Shown here piece by piece: positions 12,033 to 23,931 of a stretch of 64,000 nucleotides of DNA. The position numbers were made by a program, and so were the translations under genes. Numbering within the stretch: position 1 is the stretch's first letter; each line of letters begins with the position of its first letter. Source of the stretch: Nicotiana tabacum (Eukaryota > Streptophyta > Magnoliopsida > Solanales > Solanaceae); NCBI RefSeq assembly GCF_000715075.1, contig NC_134102.1, positions 49,857,348-49,921,347 on the forward strand. Direction: 5' to 3'. Below the pieces are notes generated by a model that saw nothing but the letters and a program-made list of their open reading frames with translations, was not told where the DNA came from and searched no databases.

Positions 12033-12410
12033 TGTGTATGGGTAAAATTGGGGGTAACGTTTTCCCCGATTCCCCGATGAGAGAACGAAGGGGAAGCACA
12101 TCTCGACGTGATTATATTTGAGGCCAGGAACCCCTCGTATCAAGACCTGGGAAGAATGAACGATGTATCTGAGATCGGATACGCTAAAGCAATGTACCCC
12201 GGATCAAGTATAGCTTATGGACCTCGGGAGACGTGGTGAACGGTTATGAATGATGGATAAGGGGTCATAATATTTGCCCTCAACTAGATATTACGGCATG
12301 AATCTCGTTTTTTTCATTTATCTATTATTCAAAATTATTCATATTGAATTAAACCACGTATCCTTTAAACCCCATACAAATTTGATTGTTACTCATTTTT
12401 GGGGTAAACA
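12033..12410 (+). repeat. 5' LTR of element C, internally deleted
   Basis: Begins TGTGTATGGG and ends GGGGTAAACA. Compared with the 3' copy it lacks about 300 bp: similarity stops after GAATCTCGTT near 12310 and resumes at CATTTATCTATTATTC, matching about 26140 and 26460 of the 3' LTR. The TATA region present in the 3' LTR is within the lost part, so this copy probably cannot start transcription. Confidence 0.75.
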
Positions 12411-12430
12411 GTTTGGAGCCCACCGTGGGG
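12411..12430 (+). other. Primer binding site of element C
   Basis: GTTTGGAGCCCACCGTGGGG abuts the 5' LTR end, one base different from the TTTGGCGCCCACCGTGGGG form typical of Tat elements. The tRNA was not assigned. Confidence 0.7.
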
Positions 12431-12523
12431 CTAAGGATAATAGCGGTGATTTGATATGAATCTCCATAACACACCATATTTTACGCTTGTTCTTTGAAAT
12501 CTTAATTCTAGTTCAACCTAAGA

Positions 12524-14195
12524 ATGTCAAACTCTCACTCAGCTCACTTGAACGTTAGCGCTAGGTCAGGCCATCAAGACAAAAATAATAATGTGGTGCC
12601 CAGTAATGATGTTCCTCTTGCCGATCCCAATGGTGTCCTAGTCGCCGACCCGGTTGGTGCTAACTTGCAGGTGGCCATCAACATCAATTTGCCAACTGAT
12701 AGCAAAAATAGTGCTCGCGGGTGACCCCCGCTAATAGCTTGGGAAGCGCCCCAAGGTGAAGGTAATAGGGTCAGCCTACGATTGATTTTTGGAATGTTAC
12801 AGGCTCAACAAATGCCAATAGCACAGCTGCAGAACCAAAGCCACGCCCCTAATAGGGTCGAGCCTGAACAATCCAGGGAAATTACTCTGAGAGATGAACA
12901 AGTTGTCGTGAGACCGGGTGAATCAGAGCCTGGAGAAACTTTAGAGGTAATGAAGATGCTCGAAGAATTAACAAAACATGTGGAGTCAGGTGAGAAAAAG
13001 ATTGAGGCCAATGAATAGAATATGGAAACATACAACTCTAGGTCGATCAGATCCTGGGAGCACCTTCGATATTGAAGGGACCGGACCCCAAAAAATATAT
13101 CCATAAGCCCTTCCCCCAGAGCGCAGCACCAAAGTCAATCCCAAAGAGGTTTCGAATGCTCGAAATTTCCAAGTATAATGGGACCACGGATCCAAATGAG
13201 CATGTAACCTCCTATACATGCGCGATCAAATGGAAAGACTTGGAAGATGATGAAATCGAGTCGGTATTGCTAAAACCGTTTGGGGAAACTTTGTCCAAGG
13301 GGACAATTATATGGTATCACAATTTGCCTCCAAATTCCATTAATTCGTTTGTTATGCTTGCAGATGCTTTCGTAAAGTCCCATGCCGGAGCCATCAAGGA
13401 AGAGACCAGAAAATCAGATCTTTTCAAGGTCAAACAAAGGGATAATGAGATTCTTAGTGAGTTCGTGTAAAGATTCTAGATGGAACGGATGGATCTGCCA
13501 CCAGTTGTAGATGATTGGGCCGTTCAGGCATTCACTCAGGGGCTCAACCCCCCGAAGTTCCGTGTCCTTTCAAAAGATAAAACAAAATTTGGTGGAGTAC
13601 CCAGTGGTAACTAGGGCCGAGGGCCGACGTCCACAGCAAGTACCAATCGAAGATCAAGGTCGAAGACAACCAACTCAAGGCCCCTTTTGGATCTGTTTAC
13701 CCCCATCAGAACCGATGATAGGTCTAAGAAAACCATTGATCAGGAGCTAAGGCTGGTCCGAGATCGATATCAGCCATACAACATGGATCAAAGGGGAGAC
13801 GGATATGTGCGTCACCCAACTAGGAACGAGAAGAGAAGTGATCAAGGGCTGAGCGAGTGGGGCCTGATGAGCAAGAGCGGGTTTGAAGGTCGCTCGGGAG
13901 TAGGGAAGCACCAAGATTATCGGAGTACACTTTCAACATTGACACTGCAAGCATTGTGTCGGTCATAGAGCGCATCAAAGAGACCAAGTGGCCCCGACCA
14001 TTGCAGTCTGACCCTACCCAGAGAGATCCTAATTTGATGTGTAAGTATCACGGCACTCACGGTCATAGGATCGAAGATTGCCAACAGTTAAGAGAAGAAG
14101 TTTCTCGATTGTTCAACAATGGGCACCATCGAGAATTCCTAAGCGAGCGAGAAAAAAAATCACTTCAGGAACAGGGACGCCAACAAATAGGTTGA
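12524..14195 (+). pseudogene. Element C gag pseudogene
   Basis: Starts at ATG 12524 (MSNSHSAHLN), about 110 bp after the primer site. The core gag block lies at about 13072-13470: KGPDPKKYI, ISKYNGTTDPNEH, KPFGETLSKG. A zinc-knuckle-like box MCKYHGTHGHRIEDC is at about 14037-14080, just before the LREEVSRLFNNGHHREF block shared with element B. In-frame stops at about 12722, 13016 and 13468 and frame changes near 13500-13960 inactivate it. Confidence 0.75.
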
Positions 14196-14214
14196 GCAAG
14201 AGGAGCCTCAGCAT

Positions 14215-16581
14215 GTGATCAACATGAGCATTAGGGGAGTCGATGTACCCCTAGGGCCAATGATAAAACGCACTAAAGTGTCTATTATGAGGGGAAAATG
14301 CACCTGGGATTATGTTTCGGAGGGAGCTATCTCATTGACTGACGAAGATGCCAAGGGCATCATAGAGCCTCACAACGATGCACTGGTAATATCTGTACTT
14401 ATCAATAAATCTCGGGTTAAACGTGTGTTTATTGATCTAGGTAACTCGGCCAACATCATCAGATCAAGGGTCGTAGAGCAATAGGGGTTACAGGATCAAA
14501 TCGTATTGGTGGTTCGGCTATTGAATGGGTTGAACATGGCATGTGAGACCACAAAAGGAGAGATAAATTTGCCAATAAACACTACCGGAACAACCCATGA
14601 AATGAAGTTCTATGTGATCCAAGGGGATATGAGGTACAACGCTTTGTTCGTAAGGCCATGGGTCCACAACATGAGGGCGGTACCTTCGACCTTACACCAG
14701 GCGCTAAAGTTTCCCACACCGGTGGGAGTCACCCGGCCGCAAGGGAAATATTTGTTATTGATGAAGTGATCTCGGTGCCCACGGTCTCAACATCAAGAAG
14801 TGCGGAACCGACCAGAAAAGAAGAGACTAAATAGCAATCAATGATACTAGCCTCAGCCAAACCGGAGAAATAGGAAGAACAAGGAGTGGATGATGAGGAT
14901 GATTACAGTGTACCAAGATCATTCATAGCACTCGATGACACTGATGCCACCAAATCAACGGTCGAGGAGTTAGAGCAAGTTATATTAATCGAGCACCTAC
15001 CGGATCGAAAGATATACCCGGGCACAGGGTTAATCCTTTAGGAAAAAACTTATTGATTTTCTTAAAGCTAATGCCTATTATTTTCCCTGGTCCCATCTAG
15101 ATATGACAGGGATCCCACCAGAGGTAACCACTCACAAGTTGAGTTTGGATCCGATGTTCCATCCGGTCAAGCAGAAGAGAAGGCCAGAGTCCGAGATCAA
15201 ACATGCGTTCATCAAGGATGAGGTATCCAAACTTCTAAAAATAGGTTCCATCCGAGAAGTTAATTACCCGGATTTATTAGCTAACGTAGTGGTAGTACCT
15301 AAAAAAGGAAATAAACTGAGAATGTGTGTAGATTATAAGGATCTAAACAACGCATGTCCAAAGGATTCTTTCCCTTTGCCTAACATCGATCAAATGATCA
15401 ACGCGATGGCTGGACATGAGATACTCAATTTACTCGACGCCTACTCCGGGTACAACCAAATTTGGATGCACAACCAAATTTGGATGCACCCGGACGATCA
15501 AGAAAGGACTTCTTTCTTAACAAAGTTCTCCACCTACTACTATAACTTAATGTTGTTCGGATTAAAGAACGTCGATGCCACTTACCAACGCCTAGTAAAC
15601 CTGATGTTCGAAGAACAAATAGGAAAATCAATGGAAGTTTATATTGACGACATGTTGGTCAAGTCCTTACGAGCAGAGGACCATTTGAAACATTTGCAGG
15701 AAACCTTTGACATATTACGGAAGTACAACATGAAACTAAACCCAGAGAAATGTGCATTTGGGGTCGGTTCGGGCAAGTTTCTCGGGTTCATGATATCTAA
15801 TAGGGGGATAGAGATCAATCTCGAAAAATTAAGCCATAGAGGACATCATCATAGTCAACAACGTCAAGGCAGTTCAAAGACTGACCGGGGGGGTAGTCGC
15901 CTTGGCTCGGTTCATCTCTAGATCGTCAGATAAGAGTCATTGGTTCTTCTCACTATTGAAAAAGAAGAACAATTTTTTTTTAACTCAAGAATGCCAGCAA
16001 GCTTTGGAAGAACTACAGCGATACCTGTCGAGCCCCCCTTTGCTGCACACGATGAAGGCAGACAAACAATTGTACCTCTACTTGGCAGTTTTTGAGGTGG
16101 CGGTAAGTGGTGTCCTAGTCCGGCAGGAAGAAGGTACACAATTTCCTATTTATTATGCTAGTAGAATTCTAGGCAATGCCGAAACAAGGTATCATCACCT
16201 AGAAAAGTTTGCGCTCGCCTTACTAAGACCTTCCAAGAAACTAAAAATGTACTTTCAATGCCACCCCATATGTGTCGTGACCTCTTACCTTTTGAGGAAT
16301 GTCATGCATAAGCCTGAGATCACGGGCCATCTAGCCAAATGGGCCATAGATATCAGCAGGTACGATATAGAGTACAAACCCCAGACTGCCATAGAGTCTC
16401 AGATTTTGGTGGACTTTGTGGCCGAATTTACACGGCCTTGATACCCGAGGTCGAAAGGGAATTGCTACTCATTTCGAGGGTTAATTCGGGGATCTGGACC
16501 ATATTCACGGATGGTGCCTCCAACGCGAAAGGGTCCGGGCTTACAATGATGCCAAGTATGAAGCTATCATTGCAGGTCTAG
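14215..16581 (+). pseudogene. Element C pol pseudogene (protease, RT, RNase H, broken second RNase H)
   Basis: The protease region (about 14215-14770) has the active-site box as DLGNSANII (about 14433-14460), where D-x-GSSAN is usual. RT is the best-kept piece: 272 codons open from 15103 to 15921, with CVDYKDLN and YIDDML (about 15640-15657). It carries an in-frame 18-bp tandem duplication at about 15454-15489, giving NQIWMH twice. RNase H follows (15902-16441: ASRILGNAETRYHHLEK, LAKWAIDISRYDIEYKP). The second RNase H starts WTIFTDGASNAKG near 16495, then has an internal deletion (SGLT to DAKYEAIIAGL) and is cut by element D. Confidence 0.8.
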
Positions 16582-16588
16582 ATAGAAG

Positions 16589-19246
16589 ATTGATGTAAGC
16601 TCATAAATGAGATCGTCTTTAAAAGTACATATGGTAAGTTAATCATATTACCTTGGAGGTTACAAATCTTTAAGATCATAGATAACAAGTACCAAGAGGG
16701 TTGAAAGACTTAGAAGCTAAGCAAACTTAAGAAAATAAGTTTCTTCGAAAGTCGACAAGTTGGGAATATTATAATATGTAATCTTGGGATAAGAATAGGA
16801 TGATTACCATGATAAGGAGGTTATGTTATGAGTTATTTTAGGCTTATGATAGTCGTGTGTTACATTTTTAAGTCAAGCGAGTTGTGGAAAATAAGTTGGC
16901 AAAGGTCATCACAAGTTACATCATAAATGTGCTGAAAAATAGGTCAAATGTTGCGGAGCTTTTCTCCCAATATACTTGGAATTACGGGAGGATCTATATA
17001 TACAATTGAAGATATATGAGTCTATTTTCTAAAACATTAGACCGTTTATTGATACAACATCGGAGTAGAGAGATATTTGCAGTTTCGCGAGACTGCATAG
17101 GTGACAAGTAGGTGTGTCACTAAAGCTTTTTGAGCAATACATTTCATGTATTATATGAGGTATTTTTGGGACATATTATATACCTAATTGAAGGTCTTAG
17201 AATTTCATTTCTAATTCTCTTAACCGTTCATTCATACGACATCCGGATAAAAAGATATAAGCGTCGGAAGATGGGCCAATGAGAGGGTGCCAAGCTAGCA
17301 CCTCTTTGACTTTTCCAAACTTGATATATATAGGTCTTAGGCCGTGTTTATCTTAATTTTGACATAGAACACGACCTGAGAACACCCATAAACATATCCT
17401 TAAGCTCTATTCTAGGGTTTCAAAGAAGATTAAAATCCCGGGTACGAAATCAAGAAGCGATAACACTAGAACGATCCCTACGACATACGTATCGCTATAT
17501 CGCGTCTCTTTTTCTTTATAGTTTGAGTTTTGGAAGGTACTTCATAGTTAAGAAAACGTCTACTTTCTGTATTTAAGCTTTTATATATCAAGGAAGGTTG
17601 ATAAATCCATTTCCTAATAGTTAGAACTCACGGGACGGTAATCGAAAGCCGTGATTTCGATTTATTTCACTTTTAGTGTATTGTTTTGTAGTCCACTCGT
17701 GTTGGCCTATTGTGCTTCTGATTTATGGAGTTTTGAAGGATGAATGGCATTGAGAAATGCCACATGTGGTAGGGTAGTAGGCTGGTCGCTCGTTGTTGCA
17801 AGTTTAGGCTAATTGACAACTTGTTGATTGGGTGTGTTGTGGTATATTTGGGGGGGTTTTTGTATTGAAGGTCCCGAATTGTAGTTGGGTTGTTTTTGAG
17901 TTGCTGATTGTATTGTGTTTGTATCTTTCCTATAGTAGGTTTGAGGGAGAAGTAAAATCAGGGAAATGCTGCCCGTTTTATTTTATGAATCGAGTTATCA
18001 TTTGAGATACGTTATATACTATTGCCATCTAAGTTGTACATGTATTTCTTTATTATAGGGTTGGCGCGCTAGTTGTCGTAAGCTTGTTGTTTAGTTGCAT
18101 TGATGACTTGAGGTATGTTAAGGCTATCCATTCTTTCCTTTTGGCATAATCCATATGATACAAACGAAACGTGCAAACGGAAAACTTTCATAAATGACTC
18201 TATTCATAGAAGTACTAGGGGTGCCTATGTTCTTGATTCCCCATGAGTTCTAATATTATATCTTCTGTTCATGGGTATCAGAAAAATACGTAAATTGCTA
18301 AAGTTTAACCGAAGGCAAATTTATCTTATGACATTCTGAGAATTTTTACTAACTTACTTCATTATGCATTGCATTTATTTATACATGTATATTAACCCAC
18401 AACCAGATGGCGTTATGTACGTATATATTATATGTATATGGGATATGGAAAAAGTTTATGGCATTATATACACACCACCACCTGATCAGCTAGTATACGT
18501 TGATGATTTCGCCCACAGTGGCTGAGATGATATGATGGGATGCCCTCAGAGGCTTGATGATGTTATGTACGCATATACCTATGCATGGTATGACATTTAT
18601 ACACACATGCATGACATTATAAATTTTTCATGATTCAAAGAGCTATTCAGAATTACAGGTTGATTGTTTTACTCCATGTTTCTTTCATGTCTTTTATATA
18701 CTACTTTCATGCCTCACATACTCGGTAATTTATTTGTACTGACGTCCCTTTTGTGTTGGGATGCTACGTTTCATACCCACAGGTACCGATAGACAGGTTG
18801 AGAGTTCTCCTAGTAGGCTATCAGCTCAGCGGAAGGTGTTTGTGCACTCCACTTGCTTCAGAGTTGCCTATCTAGTCAGTATGATTTGGACTTGTATTGA
18901 GTGATATGATGGGGCCCTGTCCCAACCTTTATGACATTTATGTACTCTTAGAGTCTTGTAGACAAATGTCATGTATATGGATACTTGTATGGCCTTATCG
19001 GCCTATGTTTTGAGTATACAAATGATCATGTCGGCCTTATAGGCACGTATGTCACATGTATAAGTTTCTATATTATGTTGGGTCGTCCTATGTCTAGTAT
19101 TCCTTTATGTTTTATTCCCGTTATCTAATGACGGCCCTTCTAGCCCACTTACCAATGACAGTATGATAAGAAAGATAGGTTACATTGGTACTCGGTTGTG
19201 TAAGGCACCGGGTGCCTGTCGCGGCCCTGCGGTTTGGGTCATGACA
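16589..19246 (+). repeat. 5' LTR of element D (about 2.66 kb)
   Basis: Ends GGTTTGGGTCATGACA immediately before the primer site. Its first 757 bp are repeated at 23157-23918, and about 18370-19470 is repeated inverted at about 62936-64000. Long LTRs with this ending are usual for Tekay-type chromoviruses. Confidence 0.8.
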
Positions 19247-19250
19247 AAAG

Positions 19251-19262
19251 TGGTATTAGAGC
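19251..19262 (+). other. Primer binding site of element D (tRNA-iMet type)
   Basis: TGGTATTAGAGC differs at one base from TGGTATCAGAGC, the complement of the 3' end of plant initiator tRNA-Met. It lies five bases after the LTR end. Confidence 0.8.
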
Positions 19263-22200
19263 AGTTCTGTCCTATGGTGTCTACAAGCCGTGTGTAGTAG
19301 AGTCTTGTTTATGGGTGTGTTGTGCACCACACTTATAAGAATGAGGCTACAAGGCATTTAGGATTGTCACTCTTTCTTCTTACTCTAGATCATGTGGTAA
19401 AGCTCAGTTGTAAGAAATTCAAACTCCTAAATTCTATTTTATTCGTTATACAATGACATCTACATCCAGAAAGACAGTTGGTAAGTGATTGAATGTGGCT
19501 GTGGAAGAGTTGAGTAAGAGGAACTCGATTTTGCATCATACTTATGATGAGTAAATATAAGGTCTTCAGTAGATTATGTGTGTACTACGACGTGTAAGCT
19601 TCTTGATAAGGAGTCTTAAGGCATGAATATCTATCCACCCCTATGGTAAAAAGCAACAAGAGGATCAGAAGGTAGATACAAGTTTCAACAAGTAAAAGAA
19701 GCAAGGTGAAGAAGGATAGGAGGTACCCAGTTAGTGAAGATTATCGGTATTTACAATTCAGGCAGAGAAATATAAACATTCTGAGTTACTTTCAACAGTA
19801 ATAGAGATATATACAATTGACCACACCTATCTCAATTATGTCCTATGGGAGCTAACAGATATTGGTTAAGAGAAGGATGGTATATGAGGATCCGGTTGGG
19901 GTTAGCATAACCCAAAATTGTGGAAGGATTGTTATCATTAACTGACATTTCCGAAGGATATTGCAAATGTGGTAATAGTTATCCTTCTGAAACACCCAGA
20001 TGGTGCACTCTAGAATAGTATAGTCAGATATGAATACTAGAATGTTCGAAAATTTTAGAAGACTGGCATTGGAATCCTAGAAGGGATAAATATTTACCTT
20101 TGTATGGCTCTCGTCCCTAGTAAAGTGAGAGTGTTAGGGGACCCGAAGAGCCAGTGAGGTGAATGAAGAGGGGCTAAAAGTGAAAGAATGTTTTGTTGAA
20201 ATTTTCAGAATAAAGTGATAGACAGAAATATTAGCAGGAGAATAAGAAGAAAGTAAATGAAGCATTGTGAGTAAGATGTGATAAATGAATGATAACAGTA
20301 AATCAAAATATGACATGACTACAGATTACTACAGTTTTATAGTCAAGTGAAGGAAAAGACAAGAGGTCATAGGCCTTGAGATAATAAAAGAATATAAGTC
20401 ATAAAGTCATGTCCCCATTTCGAGAAATGAGTTGGAGACTCGTACATGATTACCAGAAGGAAAAGTTAGACCCCCGGAATAATAGAAATTATATGAGCTA
20501 GTGAATAAGATAAACTAAACATGAATTCGCGACTAAAGGATTTGATAATAGTCGACATCGTGAGAATTTCAGAGATCGCATTCCGGCGATAATAGAATGG
20601 ACAACAAAAGAGTAACCTTTAAAGGTCATTCAAGAAGACGCTTCCCTAAAGCAAGAATTGTGAGAAGAGTTAAGCTTAAGGGACTAAGTGTGCCAGTTAC
20701 ACTAGGTGTCACCTTCGTGTGTAAGAAATTCAGTTATCCATGGTACAGAAAGGTTAGCGCAAGGCAAGTAAAAGTCCGTGGAAATGTGAAAAGACGCCAA
20801 AGATGAAAAGGTAAAACTTTTATAGGTAAATCTTCATAGCATTAAATGTTATTACTCCCCTAAAGGGGGCAGATGGTGTGATATGGTATTAAATCGGAGT
20901 TATGTAGTTCAGGTAAATATGAAATAGTAAAGGAAGAATATAATAGAAAGGCAAAAGGAATGAGATTGCATTTATTCAGATCCTACGGATATGATACGAC
21001 TCCAGAACATTATGTAAGCATGACAACGGGGAGAGGCAGTAAGGGTTCCATCACTAGATGTTATTGATAAATAAGTGCAAATGAACACTTGATACATAAG
21101 GAGCCAGAGTGCGGGGTAAGTTAAGACAAAGGATATAACCCAAAAGAGATTACGCAGAATATAGATATGAGAATGGACTAACGAGTAGTTAGTAGTTGAT
21201 TCAGGAAAATCCTAGTCATGGCTAGACAAGAGGATACAGACAAATCAGAAGATTGTGCAAGATAAACGTAGTGAACCCCAACATAGTGAATTCAGTCTCG
21301 CAGATATAATATCGTAACCCTTGAGAAATATTCAAATAGGAGTTGGGGTAATTAAAGGTACGTATAAGTGTTACGGAAATAAAAGAGAGTGCCACTTGGA
21401 AGATAGTCAAAAATTTCAATTCAGAAGCAACCCTACGAGCACAAGGTCGCGGAGGTAAGAAACTAAGGATAATTATAGGCAAGTAAGAACATCAAATTCT
21501 TTCGGGTATACGATGTAATAAGCTCGCAGCTTTACACGAGTCAAAGGGTCTCCCGTAAGTACTACAATAGAATACTAGCTGAGGAAATAAGGAAGAAGGC
21601 TTCAACTTAAGCATAGTGACATAAAGAAAAAATGGTCTTGTAACAACAGTCTCACTATAACATTGTATGCACTCCATAAGAAAGTGGCACCTATCATGGC
21701 TAATGAACGAGAAGAAGAAAAAAAAATCAAAAGTTATATTTGAGATCATATGAGTTACTGGAAATTCCAGTATTCGTGGGCACTAAGGTAAGCCAAGCAT
21801 CCATGCAGCAAGTGGAAGAACGACAAGGAAAAGTAATTGCTTATGTTTAAAGGAAACTGAGAAGGCACGAAAGGAAATCTATGGTGCTAGCAAGTTAAAG
21901 AAAGGTTGCGAGTAGTATGAATATATATGTGTAGGTCGCAAGCTAAAGTATTGTAGAGCGACAAGGTTTTAGGTAGATAGGAGTAAGGATAAGAAAAGAT
22001 GAGTCATATGGTGATAAGAATAGGTAAGCCTCGGGATTAAGCCATCAAAACAAGAGAGCTGATGATTTTCGAAAGTTATAGAAAGCTCGGTACAACTTGG
22101 ATGAACTCAGAGGAGTCTAAGACTAGGAGCAATTAGAAGAGATAAAATGTTGCCCTAGTAGTAGAACAAGGGTGTAATGGTGATAGATAAGAGGATGACG

Positions 22201-23113
22201 TTTAGGCCTTTGATTGAGTGATGATTTTAAAGAAAAGGGATTTCATGAATTGCACGTGATTAGAATATCCCCATAAGATGAATCACGTTGGGATGCTATG
22301 AAATACGGTTATTGAAGTATAGTATTTTCCCTATGTGGATCAGGCAAATCACTTCAAATGTTCCCCGATGCAACATGAGCCCTAGTGATAATGTATTACG
22401 TAAGAGATTTCAAGTTATCAGTGGTAGAATATAGATCAGCGTTGAGGTGAATCACCAATAGATGGATAAAAGTACAAAGTATGAGATGAGATTAGGCCGT
22501 CATTCTTAAGATGAAAAGTAATGAGGAAGAACTAAAGGACTTAGATTTATACATATAGATAAGCAGTGAGAGAGTAACCTAGATTTGGGTAGCAAACCTC
22601 GATAATAATAAACCGAAGTAAGAGTTATGGTATAGTATGACCTACCTAGTTGTAGTAAATCCATAAGCATAGATAACCGAGGCTATGAAACAAGATATAG
22701 CAATAGTAGTAAGTTCGACAAAGTACCGAGTGTTGAACTTCAGTACACCTATAGATTCCCAGAAGGGCAGCTTGTCATAGTTCTGTATATGTTCACAAAG
22801 TGAGGCCTAGAGATTGGCTAAAAGCTGAATGAAAAAGGAGAGAAGAGTCGCATAGGCACATATACAAGGACAAATCCGTACATGCTGCATGACAGAAGGT
22901 ATCAACAGTTAAGATATTGGAAGAATTATGATCACAAGTCGTGGTGTTAGAAAGAGGCCTAAAGGGGGGAATGTCTTGACCTTTGTATTTATTCACAGAA
23001 CAATTGTATAGATGGAAAGGACAATATTAAAGCATTAGCAAGAGCTATAGGTTGTGAGACTGATAAGTACATCAGTCAACATTCGAGGACGAATGTTCCC
23101 AAGGGGTGAATGA
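19263..23113 (+). pseudogene. Decayed gag-pol region of element D
   Basis: No gene can be read through. A gag start is possible at 19453 (ATGACATCTACATCC), a region repeated in D'. An RNase H-like trace appears at about 21800-21900, where GKVIAYV, a stop, then RKLRRHER corresponds to the usual GRVIAYASRQLK block. Near 23079-23099 the bases after TTCGAGGACGAATG match the tail of Tekay pol. The rest is purine-rich DNA with stops in all frames. Confidence 0.55.
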
Positions 23114-23919
23114 TGTTACACACTATGTTTTCATACGTGAGAGTACATCATAAGTCAATTGATGTAAGCTCAGAAATGAGATCGTCTTTGAAAGTACATA
23201 TGGTAAGTTAATCATGTTACCTTGGAGGTTACAAATCTTTAAGATCATAGATAACAAGTTCCAAGAGGGTTGAAAGACTTAGAAGCTAAGCAAACTGAAG
23301 AAAATAAGATTTGTCGAAAGTCGACAAGTTGGGAATATTATAATATGTAATCTTGGGATAAGAATAGGGTGATTAACATGATAAATAGGTTGTTTTATGA
23401 GTTATTTTAGGCTTATTATAGTCGTGTGTTACATTTTTCAGTCAAGCAAGTTGTGGAACAAAAGTTGGCAAAGGTCATCACAAGTTACATTCATAAATGT
23501 GCTGAAAATTAGGTCAAATGTTGCGGAGCTTTTCTCCCAATATACTTGGAATTACGGGAGGATCTATATATCAAATTGAATATCTACGAGTCTATTTTCT
23601 AACGCATTATACTATTTATTGATACAACATCGGAGTAGATAGATATTTGCAGTTTCGCGAGACTGCATAGGTGACAAGTAGGTGTGTCACTAAAGCTTTT
23701 TGAGCAATACATTTCATGTATTATATGAGGTATTTTTGGGACATATTATATACCGAATTGAAGGTCTTAGAATTTCGTTTCCAATTCTCTTAACCATTCA
23801 TTCTTACGACATCCGGATAAAAAGATATAAGCGTCGGAAGATGGGCCAATGAGAGGGTGCCAAGCTAGCACCTCTTTAACTTTTCCAAACTTGATATATA
23901 TAGGTCTTAGGCCATGTTT
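23114..23919 (+). repeat. 3' LTR of element D, truncated
   Basis: Starts TGTTACACAC after a purine-rich run and matches the 5' LTR from position 23157 on. Similarity ends at about 23919, where element C's minus-strand gene resumes. About 1.9 kb of LTR is missing. Confidence 0.8.
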
Positions 23920-23931
23920 GAAGGCATCATC

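Larger units (their letters stand above)
16589..23919 (+). mobile_element. Element D: Tekay-like chromovirus nested in element C
   Basis: Direct repeats 16589 to about 17345 and 23157 to about 23918 are near-identical LTR segments. The 5' LTR runs to 19246, followed by an initiator-tRNA-Met type primer site. The internal region (19263-23113) is so decayed that no frame longer than about 85 codons survives. The 3' junction has the FEDE-like region and purine stretch (CCCAAGGGGTGAA) before TGTTACAC, as in Tekay/Del elements. It interrupts the second RNase H of C, so it is younger than C. Both outer ends are truncated: the 5' LTR lacks about 45 bp and the 3' LTR most of its length. Confidence 0.8.

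Noticed and set aside
20597..20806. 69-codon strongly basic frame (MDNKRVTFKGHSRRRF)
   Set aside because: It sits in the decayed interior of element D, where purine-rich DNA gives Lys/Arg-rich translations by chance. No family resemblance.
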